Source: Hymenobacter telluris (GTDB lineage Bacteria; Bacteroidota; Bacteroidia; Cytophagales; Hymenobacteraceae). From it: 64,000 nucleotides of DNA. Positions 18,691 to 28,370 of this stretch are shown here, one piece after another. Made by a program: the position numbers and the translations under genes. Below the pieces are notes generated by a model that saw only the letters and a program-made list of their open reading frames with translations, had not been told where the DNA came from and searched no databases. The stretch is from positions 124,001 to 188,000 of the forward strand of contig NZ_JAFLQZ010000009.1 in assembly GCF_017313265.1 (NCBI RefSeq), in the 5' to 3' direction. Every line of letters begins with the position of its first letter. Positions within the stretch are counted from its first letter, which is position 1.

Positions 18691-21600
18691 ATGCAAGCAA
18701 AATCTCTACTTCTGTGCGGAGCCCTGCTGCCGTTGTCGGCCGCGGCCGCACTTGCTTCCCCGCCGTCGGCTTCGGGTGCCAGCTCGAAACTCGCTTTGCG
18801 GTCCGAAGCGGTGGCAACTCCTATTTCCGGTACCATTCTCGATGAGAAAGGGGTGGGCATGCCCGGCGTAACGGTGGTGCTGAAAGGCACGACCATCGGT
18901 ACCGCCACCGACGGCCAAGGCCGCTTCACGCTGACAATTCCCGACGGCACCGAAGCCGCCACGCTCGTTATTTCGTCTATCGGTTACGTGCGGCAGGAAG
19001 TGGTAGTGGGCAGCCAAACCACCTTGTCGGTGCGGCTGGAACTCAACTCCCAGCAGCTCGACGAGGCGGTGGTAGTGGGCTACGGCAGCCAAGAAAAACG
19101 CACCCTCACCAACGCCATTACCACGGTGCAGGGAGAGGAGATTTCCAAGATTACTACCAGTGACCTGGGCGGCGCGCTGCAAGGCAAAGCCGCGGGCGTA
19201 ACGGTACTGGGCGCGGGTTCCGAGCCGGGTTCGGCTCCGCAAATCCTGATTCGTGGTATTTCGACCATCAACGGCAACAACCCGCTGTACGTGGTGGATG
19301 GATTGCCAGTGGCGAATATCAACTACTTGAACCCCAAGGATATTGCCAGCCTGAGCGTGCTCAAAGACGCCGCCTCGGCAGCTATTTACGGGTCGCGGGC
19401 CGCTAACGGCGTGATTCTGATTACCACCAAGGCGGGCGTGAAAGGCGAGCCCCGCCTGACCTTCGATGCCACCTACGGCGTATCGAACCCGACCAAGATT
19501 CCGAACATGGCGTCGGCCAGTGAGTACGCCCGCATCATGAACCTGGCGGCCACCAACTCGGGCCGCCCCGTGGTGTACCAAAACCCTGATTCGTACACCC
19601 AGACCACCGATTGGTGGAAGGAAATTGCCCAGCGCGGCATCACCCAGAACTACTCGGTGGGCCTCTCGGGCGGCAGCGACAAGGTGGTGTATTCCACCGG
19701 CCTGAGCTACTTTAAGGAGCGGGGTCTGGTAACGGGCTCTGATTTCGACCGGATTTCGCTGCGCATCAAAACCGAATATCAGGCGGCGAAGAACCTGAAA
19801 GTGGGTGAGGATTTCAACATCTCGGCCACCAACCAGAAATACCTCAACAGCGGCTCGCTGTTCCGCGACGCCTTTAACGACGACCCCATTACGCCGGCCC
19901 GCTTGCCCGGTACTTCCGGCAACCCCTACGATTACTACGGCGCTTCGCCGACTGACGTGGGCAACCCGCTGGCTACCGTGGAGCGCAACGACGACCGGCG
20001 CAAGCAGTACTTCTTGGTGGGCAACATCTACGCTAACTACGAGTTCGTGCCCGGCCTGATTCTGGAAACGCGCTTCGGCACCAACAACAACGTGTACCGC
20101 CGCAACCAGTTCTCCCCGTTCTACACCATTGATGCCAACGAGCGCAACCAAGTGAATTCGGTGCGCTGGGAGCACAACGTTGAAATCAACTGGAACAACA
20201 CCAACACGCTCAACTACACCCACGCCTTCGGCGACCATAACCTGTCGGCGCTGGCGGCCGTGACGCTGGAACGCTTCCAGACCAACACCCAAGCCACTTC
20301 AGGCCAGGCTATTCCTAGCAACGACAAGAGCTTGCGTTACCCCAATGCCGCCACTTCCGGCTTCGCCATTGAGGGCAACACCTACACCAATACCATTGCC
20401 TCGCTGATTGGCCGCGTCAACTACGACTTCAAGGGCAAGTACCTGCTGGGCGCCAGCATCCGGCGCGACGGGGCCTCGGTGTTCCCAACCAACAATCGCT
20501 GGGGCACGTTCCCATCGGTGTCGGCGGGCTGGCTGGTATCGGAGGAAAGCTTCCTGCAAGACCTAAGCGCCGTTGATTTCTTCAAGATTCGGGGCAGCTG
20601 GGGCCGGGTGGGCAACCAGAATATCACCAGCCTGACCAACAGCGCCTACACCGGCACCATCGGCAAGACGTACTACGCCACCGGCCCCGACCGGACCCTG
20701 CAGCTGGGTGCCGTACAGAGCAACGTGCCCAACCCGAACGTGAAGTGGGAAACCGTAGAAGACTACGACTTGGGCCTGGATTTGGGCTTCCTGCAAAACC
20801 GCCTCACGGCCACCTTCGACGTGTTCCGCCGCAACACCTACGACATGCTGATGTTCCAGGCGCTGCCGGGCCACGCGGCCTACGGCTACAACAGCCCCGT
20901 AACCAACGTGGGTAGCATGAAAACCAACGGCTTGGATTTCACGGTGGGCTACGCCGAAACCAAAGGGGATTTCACCTACGGCCTGAGCGTAAATGCCACC
21001 CGTGCCATCAGCAAAATCGATAAGCTGGCCAACGGACAGGCCCTGTATTCGGGCAACACCCCCATCTTCGGGCGGCCATCTAAAACCGAGGAAGGCGGCT
21101 ACGTAGGTGCATTCTACGGCTACCAAAATACTGGTATCTTCCAGAACCAGGGCGAAATTGATGCTTACAAGTCGGCCAGCGGCGCCCTGATTCAGCCCAA
21201 CGCCAAGCCCGGCGACTTCCGCTTTGCCGATCTTGATGGCGACGGCGTCATCAACGAGAAAGACCAGAAGTACATCGGCAACCCCATGCCCGACCTCTCT
21301 TTCGGCGTGAACCTGAATTTGGGTTACAAAGGCTTCGATTTGCTGGCTTCCTTGGTAGGCAGCCTCGGCAACGACGTGGTGAATGCCAACAAAGGCTGGT
21401 GGTACTCGGGTAGCTACAACTACAACAAAATCTCGGGCCTCGAAGGCAAAGCCTGGAGCGGCGAAGGCACTTCCAACGATGTGCCGCGCATTGTGGCCAA
21501 CGACAACAACCAGAACCTGACCCGCTTCTCGAATTTCTACGTGGAAAATGGCTCGTACGCTCGGTTGCGCAACCTCCAGCTCGGCTACACCTTCTCGAAG

Positions 21601-21810
21601 AACATTGCCACGGCCATGCACATGGGCAGCCTGCGCCTCTACGTGAGTGCCCAGAACCTGGCTACCATCACCAAGTACAGCGGCGTGGACCCCGAAATCG
21701 GCAACGGCCGCTCGTACACCGACGGTTCGTCGGCGCTGAACCGGGGCGTTGACCTCGGCAACTACCCCACGGCCCGCACCTTCCTGATTGGTGCCAACGT
21801 CGCCTTCTAA
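18691..21810 (+). CDS. SusC/RagA-type TonB-dependent outer-membrane transporter 1
   Basis: A 1039-residue TonB-dependent receptor for oligosaccharide uptake. It has a signal peptide (MQAKSLLLCGALLPLSAAAA), a CarboxypepD_reg-like domain (ISGTILDEKGVGMPGVTVVL, ~47-125), the SusC plug signature EAVVVGYG (~124), a plug with IRGISTINGNNPLYVVDG and ASAAIYGSRAANGVILITTK, then a 22-strand barrel ending in the aromatic IGANVAF. It works with the SusD lipoprotein encoded 107 nt downstream. ATG 18691 starts the signal peptide; the longer upstream reading frame overlaps operator B and is not credible. The signal peptide resembles that of SusC-4. Confidence 0.95.
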   Translation: MQAKSLLLCGALLPLSAAAALASPPSASGASSKLALRSEAVATPISGTILDEKGVGMPGVTVVLKGTTIGTATDGQGRFTLTIPDGTEAATLVISSIGYVRQEVVVGSQTTLSVRLELNSQQLDEAVVVGYGSQEKRTLTNAITTVQGEEISKITTSDLGGALQGKAAGVTVLGAGSEPGSAPQILIRGISTINGNNPLYVVDGLPVANINYLNPKDIASLSVLKDAASAAIYGSRAANGVILITTKAGVKGEPRLTFDATYGVSNPTKIPNMASASEYARIMNLAATNSGRPVVYQNPDSYTQTTDWWKEIAQRGITQNYSVGLSGGSDKVVYSTGLSYFKERGLVTGSDFDRISLRIKTEYQAAKNLKVGEDFNISATNQKYLNSGSLFRDAFNDDPITPARLPGTSGNPYDYYGASPTDVGNPLATVERNDDRRKQYFLVGNIYANYEFVPGLILETRFGTNNNVYRRNQFSPFYTIDANERNQVNSVRWEHNVEINWNNTNTLNYTHAFGDHNLSALAAVTLERFQTNTQATSGQAIPSNDKSLRYPNAATSGFAIEGNTYTNTIASLIGRVNYDFKGKYLLGASIRRDGASVFPTNNRWGTFPSVSAGWLVSEESFLQDLSAVDFFKIRGSWGRVGNQNITSLTNSAYTGTIGKTYYATGPDRTLQLGAVQSNVPNPNVKWETVEDYDLGLDLGFLQNRLTATFDVFRRNTYDMLMFQALPGHAAYGYNSPVTNVGSMKTNGLDFTVGYAETKGDFTYGLSVNATRAISKIDKLANGQALYSGNTPIFGRPSKTEEGGYVGAFYGYQNTGIFQNQGEIDAYKSASGALIQPNAKPGDFRFADLDGDGVINEKDQKYIGNPMPDLSFGVNLNLGYKGFDLLASLVGSLGNDVVNANKGWWYSGSYNYNKISGLEGKAWSGEGTSNDVPRIVANDNNQNLTRFSNFYVENGSYARLRNLQLGYTFSKNIATAMHMGSLRLYVSAQNLATITKYSGVDPEIGNGRSYTDGSSALNRGVDLGNYPTARTFLIGANVAF

Positions 21811-21817
21811 TTGATTA

Positions 21818-21893
21818 GTAGTTGGTTGCTAGTTGCCGGTCGTTGGTCTTTGACTTCACCGCCCACAGCTAGCCGCCGACAACTGACCACCAA
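21818..21893. repeat. GTTGCCAGTT-family repeat, copy 1
   Basis: Degenerate GTTGCTAGTTGCCGGTCGTT repeats on the left face their complement GACAACTGACCACC on the right, forming a loose inverted structure between susC-1 and susD-1. Related copies lie at 23531 and 59366. Confidence 0.55.
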
Positions 21894-21917
21894 ATTCATC
21901 CCACCGCTTCTACTGTC

Positions 21918-23462
21918 ATGAAACATATCCGCATCACACTGGCCCTGGTTATGGGCCTGGGAGTAAGTCTGCAAAGCTGCGACGACTTCCTCAATGAGCC
22001 CCCACAGGGCCAGCAAAACGTAAACAACTACTACTCCAACGCCGAGGAGTGCAAGGCCGCCGTAATGGGCTGCTACGCCACCGCCGACCAGGACGACTGG
22101 TGGAAGATTGACCGTACCCGCATGTTCGGCGACGCCGGCTCGGACGACGCCTGGAAGGGCAACGCCATTGCCGGGGACCAGCGCGAGTTCGGCGACTTTG
22201 CCCGCTTCTTCTGGTTGCCCAACAACGAGTGGTTCGATAACCGTTATGTGCATATCTATCAGTCGATTGGCAACTGCAACGCCGCGCTGGTGGGCATCGA
22301 CAAAGCCCCGATTGATGGCACGCTGAAAGCCCAGTTGCTGGGGGAAGTGAAGTTCATCCGGGCGTACAACTACTTCGAGCTGGTGAAAGGCTACGGTGGG
22401 GTGCCGCTGGTGCTCACGCCGCTGGCCCCCAGCGAGGCCCTGGCCCTGAAGCGCGCTACGGCCGCCGAAGTGTACGCCCAGATTGTAAAGGACTTGCAGG
22501 AAGCCGCTGCCGCCCTGCCCGAGAAAAGCGCCCGCGCCACCGTTGACCTGGGACGAGCCACCAAGGGTTCGGCCAATGCCTACCTGGCTAAAGCTTACCT
22601 GTTCACTGAGCAGTGGCAGCTGGCCCAGCAGGCCGCCGAAGTGGTTATGGCTTCCAACCAGTACAACCTGAACGGCGAGTTCAGCAACATCTGGAACGTA
22701 AGCAACCCGAACGGCTCGGAGTCGATTTTCGAGCTGAACTACAGCCCCGACCAAGCTTTCAACCTGGGCTCGTCCCTGACGGTGGTAATGCGCAGCCGCG
22801 CTGATGGGGGCTGGGGCTTCAACACGCCCACCAGCAACCTGGAGCAGGCTTTCATCCAGGAAAACGACCCGCGCCGCCGCTGGACCATCATCAAGCAGGG
22901 CGACAACGTAGGCGCCCGCACGGCCAGCTTCGATTACTCCAACTACGACACCAAGCCCGCCGAAAACGAGTCGGGCCGCATCAGCCGCAAGATGTTCCTG
23001 CCGCTGGCCGACCGCCCTGCCAACGAGCGGGAGCACGCGCCGCTCAACCGCATCGAAATGCGCTACGCCGACCTGCTACTCATGCACTCCGAGGCCTCGT
23101 TCCGCTTGGGGCAGGAAGCTAAAGCGTTGTCGTCGTTGAACTTGGTGCGGGCCCGCGCCAACCGCTTGCAGCCTGGCACGGTGCTGCCGCGCACGTCTAC
23201 CGGCACGGCTCTGCTGAACCACATCTGGCTGGAGCGCCGCTTGGAGCTGGCTATGGAAGGCCACCGCTACTACGACCTGGTGCGCCAGAAGCGCCTGGTA
23301 GCCGTAATGACGGCCTTCAACGCCTCGCAGCTCACCAGCACCGACCCCTATGACCGGGGCAAGGTGAAGGACCAGATTTCCGACAAGAACAACCTGTTCC
23401 CGATTCCAACCAGCCAGATTCAGCTTTCGGGCGGCAACGTTACGCAGAACCCTGGTTACTAA
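21918..23462 (+). CDS. SusD/RagB-type surface glycan-binding lipoprotein 1
   Basis: A 514-residue lipoprotein that caps the SusC-1 transporter and binds glycan at the surface. The lipobox is LQSC with Cys21, followed by DDFLNEPP; acidic residues just after the Cys fit the Bacteroidota surface-export signal. SusD features include the TPR-like helices (VKFIRAYNYFELVKGYGGVPLV), the C-terminal RMRYADLLLMHSEA-like segment (IEMRYADLLLMHSEASF), LERRLELAMEGHRYYDLVR, and the family's terminal QNPGY. It follows susC-1 by 107 nt. A strong terminator follows, so the GH5 gene downstream may depend partly on read-through or its own promoter. Confidence 0.95.
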   Translation: MKHIRITLALVMGLGVSLQSCDDFLNEPPQGQQNVNNYYSNAEECKAAVMGCYATADQDDWWKIDRTRMFGDAGSDDAWKGNAIAGDQREFGDFARFFWLPNNEWFDNRYVHIYQSIGNCNAALVGIDKAPIDGTLKAQLLGEVKFIRAYNYFELVKGYGGVPLVLTPLAPSEALALKRATAAEVYAQIVKDLQEAAAALPEKSARATVDLGRATKGSANAYLAKAYLFTEQWQLAQQAAEVVMASNQYNLNGEFSNIWNVSNPNGSESIFELNYSPDQAFNLGSSLTVVMRSRADGGWGFNTPTSNLEQAFIQENDPRRRWTIIKQGDNVGARTASFDYSNYDTKPAENESGRISRKMFLPLADRPANEREHAPLNRIEMRYADLLLMHSEASFRLGQEAKALSSLNLVRARANRLQPGTVLPRTSTGTALLNHIWLERRLELAMEGHRYYDLVRQKRLVAVMTAFNASQLTSTDPYDRGKVKDQISDKNNLFPIPTSQIQLSGGNVTQNPGY

Positions 23463-23476
23463 GTGAATGCCTTATG

Positions 23477-23530
23477 ATGCCCCATGTGCTGCCCGTTGTT
23501 GCGGGTAGGGCATGGGGCATTTGGTTTTTT
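23477..23530 (+). terminator. Intrinsic terminator after SusD-1
   Basis: A 19-bp stem with three mismatches (from ATGCCCCATG at 23477 to its complement ending 23520), a TTGTTG loop, then TTGGTTTTTT. It probably sets SusC/SusD transcript levels above the downstream GH5 gene. Confidence 0.8.
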
Positions 23531-23697
23531 CAGTTGCCGGTTGTGAGTTGCCGGTTGTGAGTTGCCAGTTGCGAGTTGTCAGTTGCCAGTGAAACGTCTA
23601 ACCGATAACCGGCAACCGATAACCGGCAACTGGCAACTCACAACCGATAACTCACAACCGATAACCGGCAACTGGCAACTCACAACCGGCAACTGTA
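23531..23697. repeat. GTTGCCAGTT-family repeat array, copy 2 (largest)
   Basis: Several tandem units of GTTGCCGGTTGTGA type run for about 55 nt, then the complementary form (ACCGATAACCGGCAACTGGC) runs for about 100 nt. The whole is a long imperfect inverted repeat. It abuts the GH5 start and creates a spurious in-frame N-terminal extension there. Confidence 0.75.
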
Positions 23698-23726
23698 CTA
23701 CTTCCTTTGCCCACCCATCCTTACTC

Positions 23727-25232
23727 ATGGAAAACTTGTACCGCCTGCTGCCGCGTTTCGGTGGCGCCGTGTTGCTGCTGGCCGCTACGCTAAGTGGCTG
23801 CTCCAAAGACGATTCGCCCGTGGCACCCGACCCGGTGGTGGACCCGGTGGTGGTGCCTACCCCCGTGGCCGGGGTAGGGGCCGCCGGCATTGCCGGCCTG
23901 AACTGGGCCGACCCGCGCGACAATTTCGTGGACGATGCCTTGGTACTCTCGGGGTTAGCCGCCGGCGACACCTACGCCACCGTGCAAACCAAAACCGAAA
24001 CCATCATCAACGGTTTCCAGAGCCGCACCAACGCCAACACCGTGCGCCTTCCCATCAACCCCACTACGGTGCTGGGCAGCAGCTGGGCGGCCTACACCGG
24101 CGCCATCGATAAGACGCTGAGCAAGGGTATGAAGGTGATACTGGCCTGCTGGGAAGGCAACTCGTCGCGCAACGGGCTGGTAGACGACAACACCCAGTTT
24201 TTTTTGATGTGGCAAACGGTAATAGCCAAATACGGCAGCAATGCCAACGTGTACTTCGAGGTGTTCAACGAGCCGCACGGTTACACGCAAGCTAACCTGG
24301 CCGCCCTTTACGCCGATTGGCTGAGCCGCTACCCCGCCGTACCACGGGGCCGCGTGCTGCTCGATGGCACCGGGTACGCGCAGGATATCAAGGGCATCGG
24401 GGCCGACAGTCGGTTCAACGGCTGCCTGCTGTCGATTCACATCTACGACTTTTTCTACAACAACCCCACCAACACGGCGGCCAGCTGGGAAAAGGCCTTT
24501 GCCGACAACCTGGGCAGCTACGGCAGCCGGGCGGTACTCACCGAGTACGGCGCCTTCCTGACGACGGGCGTGGATTTCAACAGCGCCATTGAGGGCGACG
24601 TGAAGAAGTCGTATCTGCTGGGAATCACCAATTTCTGTCGGCAGCAGGGTATTGCCAGCGTGTACTGGCCCGGCCTGCGCACCGGCGACTCCTACAGTCT
24701 GCTGCAATTCGATGGGCGGAACACGTCCATTAGTAATGCCTCGGGACTGGGACGCGTGCAGTTTGCCTGGGGCGCGGCCGTTACCGGCGGCACCGATACG
24801 TTTTACCCCACGGCCAATTACCGGCTCATCAACCGCAACAGCGGCCTGGTGGCCGACGTGAACAGCGCCGCCACCACGGCCGGAGCCAACATTATCCAGT
24901 GGTACCAAAACGGTGCCACCAACCAGCAGTGGAAGGTGCAAGCCACCAGCGGCGGCTACTACAAGCTACTGAACCGCAACAGCAACCTCGCCCTCGATGT
25001 GAACGGCGGCTCACCTATGCCCGCCGCCAACATCGTGCAGAGTGTCGATAACGGCAGCAACAGCCAGCAGTGGCAGTTCACGGCCAGCACCGATGGCTAC
25101 TACAAAGTCACGAACCGCGGCAGCAGCCAGGTGCTGGACGTAACTGGTAGTTCAACAACGGCGGGGGCCAACCTTGTGCAATCGGCGGCGGCCAGCGGCA
25201 ACAACCAGCAGTGGTTGGTGTGGCAGCAGTAA
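23727..25232 (+). CDS. GH5 glycosidase lipoprotein with C-terminal ricin-type lectin domain
   Basis: A 501-residue lipoprotein. Lipobox LSGC gives Cys25, followed by SKDDS, an acidic surface-export signal. After a Pro/Val linker comes a GH5 barrel with NTVRLPINP (~104), acid/base Glu182 in EVFNEPHG, and nucleophile Glu273 in LTEYGAF. From ~360 to the end is a ricin-B/CBM13-type beta-trefoil with three repeats (YRLINRNSG, YKLLNRNSN, YKVTNRGSS) each closing with QQW. It is likely a surface endo-hydrolase held to its glycan by the lectin. The GH5 substrate is unclear; mannan, glucan and galactan are all possible. ATG 23727 is chosen because upstream codons are only repeat sequence. Confidence 0.9.
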   Translation: MENLYRLLPRFGGAVLLLAATLSGCSKDDSPVAPDPVVDPVVVPTPVAGVGAAGIAGLNWADPRDNFVDDALVLSGLAAGDTYATVQTKTETIINGFQSRTNANTVRLPINPTTVLGSSWAAYTGAIDKTLSKGMKVILACWEGNSSRNGLVDDNTQFFLMWQTVIAKYGSNANVYFEVFNEPHGYTQANLAALYADWLSRYPAVPRGRVLLDGTGYAQDIKGIGADSRFNGCLLSIHIYDFFYNNPTNTAASWEKAFADNLGSYGSRAVLTEYGAFLTTGVDFNSAIEGDVKKSYLLGITNFCRQQGIASVYWPGLRTGDSYSLLQFDGRNTSISNASGLGRVQFAWGAAVTGGTDTFYPTANYRLINRNSGLVADVNSAATTAGANIIQWYQNGATNQQWKVQATSGGYYKLLNRNSNLALDVNGGSPMPAANIVQSVDNGSNSQQWQFTASTDGYYKVTNRGSSQVLDVTGSSTTAGANLVQSAAASGNNQQWLVWQQ

Positions 25233-25382
25233 GTGGCTCGCTACTGTTTTGTAGCACCCCAAAGAGGCGTTATTTCTCGATAAGCTCGGAATGACGCCTT
25301 CTTAAAATTCTGTGATACAATTTGGTCCGGCTATCCACCTTCACCGGCAGGGTAGCCGGGCCGCTTCTTTTAACGTTTGCCT

Positions 25383-26939
25383 ATGTGTTTCTCTTTCAAG
25401 CTAGAAGCCCTAACGCCGCTGGCCATCCTACTGTTAAGCCTGGCCGCCAGCCCTGCCCACAGCCAGGCGCCGGCCGTGGTTACGGTGCGCATTGATGCCA
25501 GAAAAACCTACCAGACTATTGCCAACTTCGGCGCGTCGGATGCGTGGTCGTGTCAGTTTGTGGGTAACTGGCCCGCGGCCAAAAAGGACGCCATTGCCGA
25601 TTTGCTGTTCAGCCAGGAAAGCGGCCCCAACGGTCAGCCGAAAGGCATCGGCCTCTCGCAGTGGCGGTTCAACATTGGGGCGGGCAGCGCCGAACAGGGC
25701 GAGCAAAGCGGCATCAAGGACGAGTGGCGGCGTGCCGAATCGTTTCTGAAGCCCGACGGCAGCTACGACTGGACGCATCAGGCGGGGCAGCAGTGGTTCC
25801 TGAAGGCGGCGCAGCAGCGGGGCGTCAAGCAGTTTTTGGGCTTCCTGAACAGTCCGCCGGTGCAGTTCACCGCCAACGGCAAAGCCTACGCCACCAAGGC
25901 CGAAACCAACATTGCGCCCGCCAACTATGCCGCGCTGGGCACCTACATTGCCAAGGTAGTAGCGGGCGTGAAGCAAACCACCGGCATCACCTTCGACTAC
26001 GTGAGCCCCATCAACGAGCCGCAGTGGGATTGGAGCGACGGGGGGCAGGAGGGAAGCCCGTTCCGCAACGAGGAAATGGCGGGCGTGGTGAAAGCCCTCA
26101 GTTCGGCCCTGGTGGCGGAGCGGCTGCCGTCTAAAATCCTGATAACCGAAGCCGGCAAGCTCGACTACCTGCTGACGATGGGCGACAAGCCCAACCGGGG
26201 CAATCAGCTGGCCGCCTTCTTCGGGGATAAAGCCGCCCCCACCTACCTGGGCAATACGCCCCAGGTGGCGCCCGTACTGGCCGGCCACAGCTATTTCACC
26301 ACCTCGCCGGCCACGCAAGCCGCGGCCTTGCGCCAGCAACTGGCGGCCCGCGTAGCTGCCGTGCCAAAACTCACCTATTGGCAATCAGAATATTGCATCT
26401 TGGGCGACAATGGCGGCGAAATCAACGGCAACCCCCGCGACTTAAGCATCACGCCGGCGCTGTATCTGGCCCGCGTCATTCACACCGATTTGGCCGTGGC
26501 TAACGCGGCGGCTTGGCAATGGTGGCTGGCGGTGTCGCCCTACAACTACAAAGACGGCCTGGTTTACATCGACAAAAACAAAACCGACGGCACCTTCCAG
26601 GCCAGCAAAATGCTGTGGGCGCTGGGCAATTACAGCCGCTACATCCGGCCCGGCGCCGTGCGGGTAGCCGCCGCCCTAGCCGATTCGGTTAGCGCCGGCC
26701 ACTTGTTGGTTTCCGCGTACCGGAGCCCCAACAGCAAGCAGCTTATCACGGTGGTAGTAAACGACGCAGCCACGCCCGCCGACCTGCGGCTGGAACTCAG
26801 TGGCCGCCGCTTGGGCGCTAGCCAGTCCTACACCACCTCCGCCACCACCGACCTGCAACCCAGCGCGCCCGTGCCCGCCGGCCAGGTGTTGCACGTAGCA
26901 CCACGCAGCATCACCACGCTGGTTAGTGAGCTGCGCTGA
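25383..26939 (+). CDS. GH30 family endo-glycosidase
   Basis: A 518-residue exported enzyme (signal peptide ending PAHSQA). It has the GH30 layout: N-terminal strand plus TIANFGASDAW (~45), IGLSQWRFNIGAG (~89), NSPPVQFTANG (~156), acid/base Glu212 in SPINEPQW, nucleophile Glu336 in WQSEYCILG, then a C-terminal beta-sandwich that packs against the barrel (RPGAVRV onward). GH30 includes xylanases, beta-1,6-galactanases and beta-1,6-glucanases. Given two GH35 and a GH43 in the linked PULs, beta-1,6-galactanase is my favoured but unproven reading. ATG 25383 is preferred to an in-frame TTG six bases upstream. It is the last gene of PUL 1; a long hairpin follows. Confidence 0.9.
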   Translation: MCFSFKLEALTPLAILLLSLAASPAHSQAPAVVTVRIDARKTYQTIANFGASDAWSCQFVGNWPAAKKDAIADLLFSQESGPNGQPKGIGLSQWRFNIGAGSAEQGEQSGIKDEWRRAESFLKPDGSYDWTHQAGQQWFLKAAQQRGVKQFLGFLNSPPVQFTANGKAYATKAETNIAPANYAALGTYIAKVVAGVKQTTGITFDYVSPINEPQWDWSDGGQEGSPFRNEEMAGVVKALSSALVAERLPSKILITEAGKLDYLLTMGDKPNRGNQLAAFFGDKAAPTYLGNTPQVAPVLAGHSYFTTSPATQAAALRQQLAARVAAVPKLTYWQSEYCILGDNGGEINGNPRDLSITPALYLARVIHTDLAVANAAAWQWWLAVSPYNYKDGLVYIDKNKTDGTFQASKMLWALGNYSRYIRPGAVRVAAALADSVSAGHLLVSAYRSPNSKQLITVVVNDAATPADLRLELSGRRLGASQSYTTSATTDLQPSAPVPAGQVLHVAPRSITTLVSELR

Positions 26940-26957
26940 AAAGATGCTGCCTAAACC

Positions 26958-27029
26958 AAACGCCAAAATGCCCGCTGTGGCAGTTGCTTCCACCCGAAGC
27001 CAACTGTAACAGTGGGCATTTCAGCGTTT
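26958..27029. terminator. Long imperfect hairpin between convergent genes
   Basis: Arms of about 29 nt (26958-26986 and 27001-27029) pair with five mismatches and continue inward through CTTC/GAAG. The right end reaches the stop codon of the minus-strand exporter gene. It can serve as terminator for both GH30 and the exporter. Confidence 0.75.
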
Positions 27030-27906
27030 AACTGTTTTGGTTTTCCGTTGTGTGAGCGGCCGGCGCAGCCGTGGTTAGCGTGGCCCCGGCGCTGGCTACT
27101 ACAATGCACGCCACCGCCAGCCACTGGCCGAGCGTGAGTTGCTCGTTGAGCAGCAGCCACCCCGACAAAGCCGCTGCTACCGGCTCCAAGCTCATCAGGA
27201 TGCTGAACGTGCGGGTGGGCATAGTCTTGAGGGCCTGCATTTCCAGTGAAAAAGGCAATACGCTGGAAAACAAGGCCAACAGTGCCGCCAACAGCAGCAA
27301 ATGTGGCGTCAAGGCCAAAAAGCTGCCGCTGGCCAAACCGAAGGGCAACACGGGTAGCGTGGCAAACAGCATCCCAATGGCCACGGCTTGCTGGCCCGGC
27401 AGCACAGCCGCCGTCCGCTGGCCTAGCACAATGTATATGGCCCAGCACCCGCCGGCTGCCAGGGCAAAAGCCGCCCCTATTAAATCGAGGCCGTTGCCGC
27501 CCCAGGGCGCAATTAGGGCAATGCCGGTGCCGGCCAGTACCACCCAAATTAGGTCGGTCCAGCGGCGTGAACCGGCTAGCGCCAACCCCAGCGGGCCCAC
27601 AAATTCCAGCGTTACGGCCAGGCCCAGCGGCACCCGAACCAGCGCGCAGTAGAACAGAAAGTTCATGAGGCCCAGCGCCAGGCCATACGGCACCACGGCC
27701 CGCCATTGAGCGGGCTGCAACCTGCCTAGTTGCGGGCGCACCACCACGGCCAATACCAGCGCCGACAAGCCAATACGCAAGCTGGTAGTACCGGCCGCGC
27801 CCAGCACCGGAAATAAACCCTTGGCAATAGCCGCGCCGCCCTGCACGCTTATTATAGATAGCAAAACGGCCAGCAACGGCGGCAGCGAAAAACGCGGAGT
27901 GTTCAT
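27028..27906 (-). CDS. EamA/DMT-family exporter, RhtA-like
   Basis: A 292-residue inner-membrane protein with ten hydrophobic helices in two EamA halves. The order and motifs (QGGAAIAKGLFP at the start, ALGLMNFLFYCALVRVPLG, LEFVGPLGLAL, and SLEPVAAALSGWLLLNEQLTLGQW) match the RhtA branch, whose characterised members export threonine and homoserine. Its cargo here is unknown. It is not obviously linked to carbohydrate use and lies convergent to PUL 1, so it marks the end of that locus. The ATG at 27906 begins the first helix. The C-terminal tail is short, Ala/Thr-rich and cytoplasmic. Confidence 0.9.
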   Translation of the reverse strand: MNTPRFSLPPLLAVLLSIISVQGGAAIAKGLFPVLGAAGTTSLRIGLSALVLAVVVRPQLGRLQPAQWRAVVPYGLALGLMNFLFYCALVRVPLGLAVTLEFVGPLGLALAGSRRWTDLIWVVLAGTGIALIAPWGGNGLDLIGAAFALAAGGCWAIYIVLGQRTAAVLPGQQAVAIGMLFATLPVLPFGLASGSFLALTPHLLLLAALLALFSSVLPFSLEMQALKTMPTRTFSILMSLEPVAAALSGWLLLNEQLTLGQWLAVACIVVASAGATLTTAAPAAHTTENQNS

Positions 27907-28121
27907 GAAAGCGCAGGATCCTCATGCTGCCAGCGGCAACGCAGGAAAGGGTGAGCCGCGAAGGTAAGCAGTAGCGCGAGGTTTAGCTGAACAGCTGCCT
28001 CTACACCACTGGCAAACGAGCTATATGCTGGCCTTGTAAGCGGCGAGCCAAGTAGCCCCAGATGTTAATCCGGCACTCAGTGGCGGCAGCGTATTATCCC
28101 CGGCTGAATTCCAGAGGCACC

Positions 28122-28370
28122 CTAGTAACAGGCTAATTCAAGTGGCTGGGCGTAGGCCTCCAAGCAGGCTTCGGAGTGGAAGGCCTGGTACCGCGGCGGG
28201 TGTACGCATTCTTGTTCCAGCCATTGCTCACAATAAAACGAACCTAAATCGTAGAGCTCAATACTGTAGTTCTCGTGCCAGCGGTGGGCAATGAATTTGC
28301 CGTGCTGCTGCACATAGCAGTCCTGTTGAGTTTCGGATAAAGCCTGAAAACGAGCGGAATCAAGTACCAT
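28122..28370 (-). CDS. Small hypothetical protein
   Basis: An 82-residue protein I do not recognise. It has an ATG start, no signal peptide and a globular-looking composition, with aromatic and Cys-containing motifs (QQDCYVQQHGKFIAHRWHENY, then LYDLGSFYCEQWL and HSEACLEAY). Base use is like the surrounding AT-richer gap. Nothing adjacent suggests a role. It may be a genus-restricted gene; the well-spread residues and clean start argue against a random open frame. Confidence 0.5.
   Translation of the reverse strand: MVLDSARFQALSETQQDCYVQQHGKFIAHRWHENYSIELYDLGSFYCEQWLEQECVHPPRYQAFHSEACLEAYAQPLELACY

Noticed and set aside
23531-23697. CRISPR array
   Set aside because: Units are short, degenerate, occur in both orientations and have no unique spacers; no cas genes are present.
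23562-23726. In-frame N-terminal extension of the GH5 lipoprotein (QLPV/NWQLTT-rich)
   Set aside because: It is translation of the GTTGCCAGTT repeat array. The ATG at 23727 starts a proper lipoprotein signal peptide.
25265-25299. Terminator after the GH5 gene
   Set aside because: Only a 6-bp AGGCGT/ACGCCT stem with a long loop and no T-run; too weak to call.
26951-27925. Long minus-strand frame overlapping the EamA exporter
   Set aside because: It is a shifted reading of the exporter gene; only the 27028-27906 frame has transmembrane helices and family motifs.
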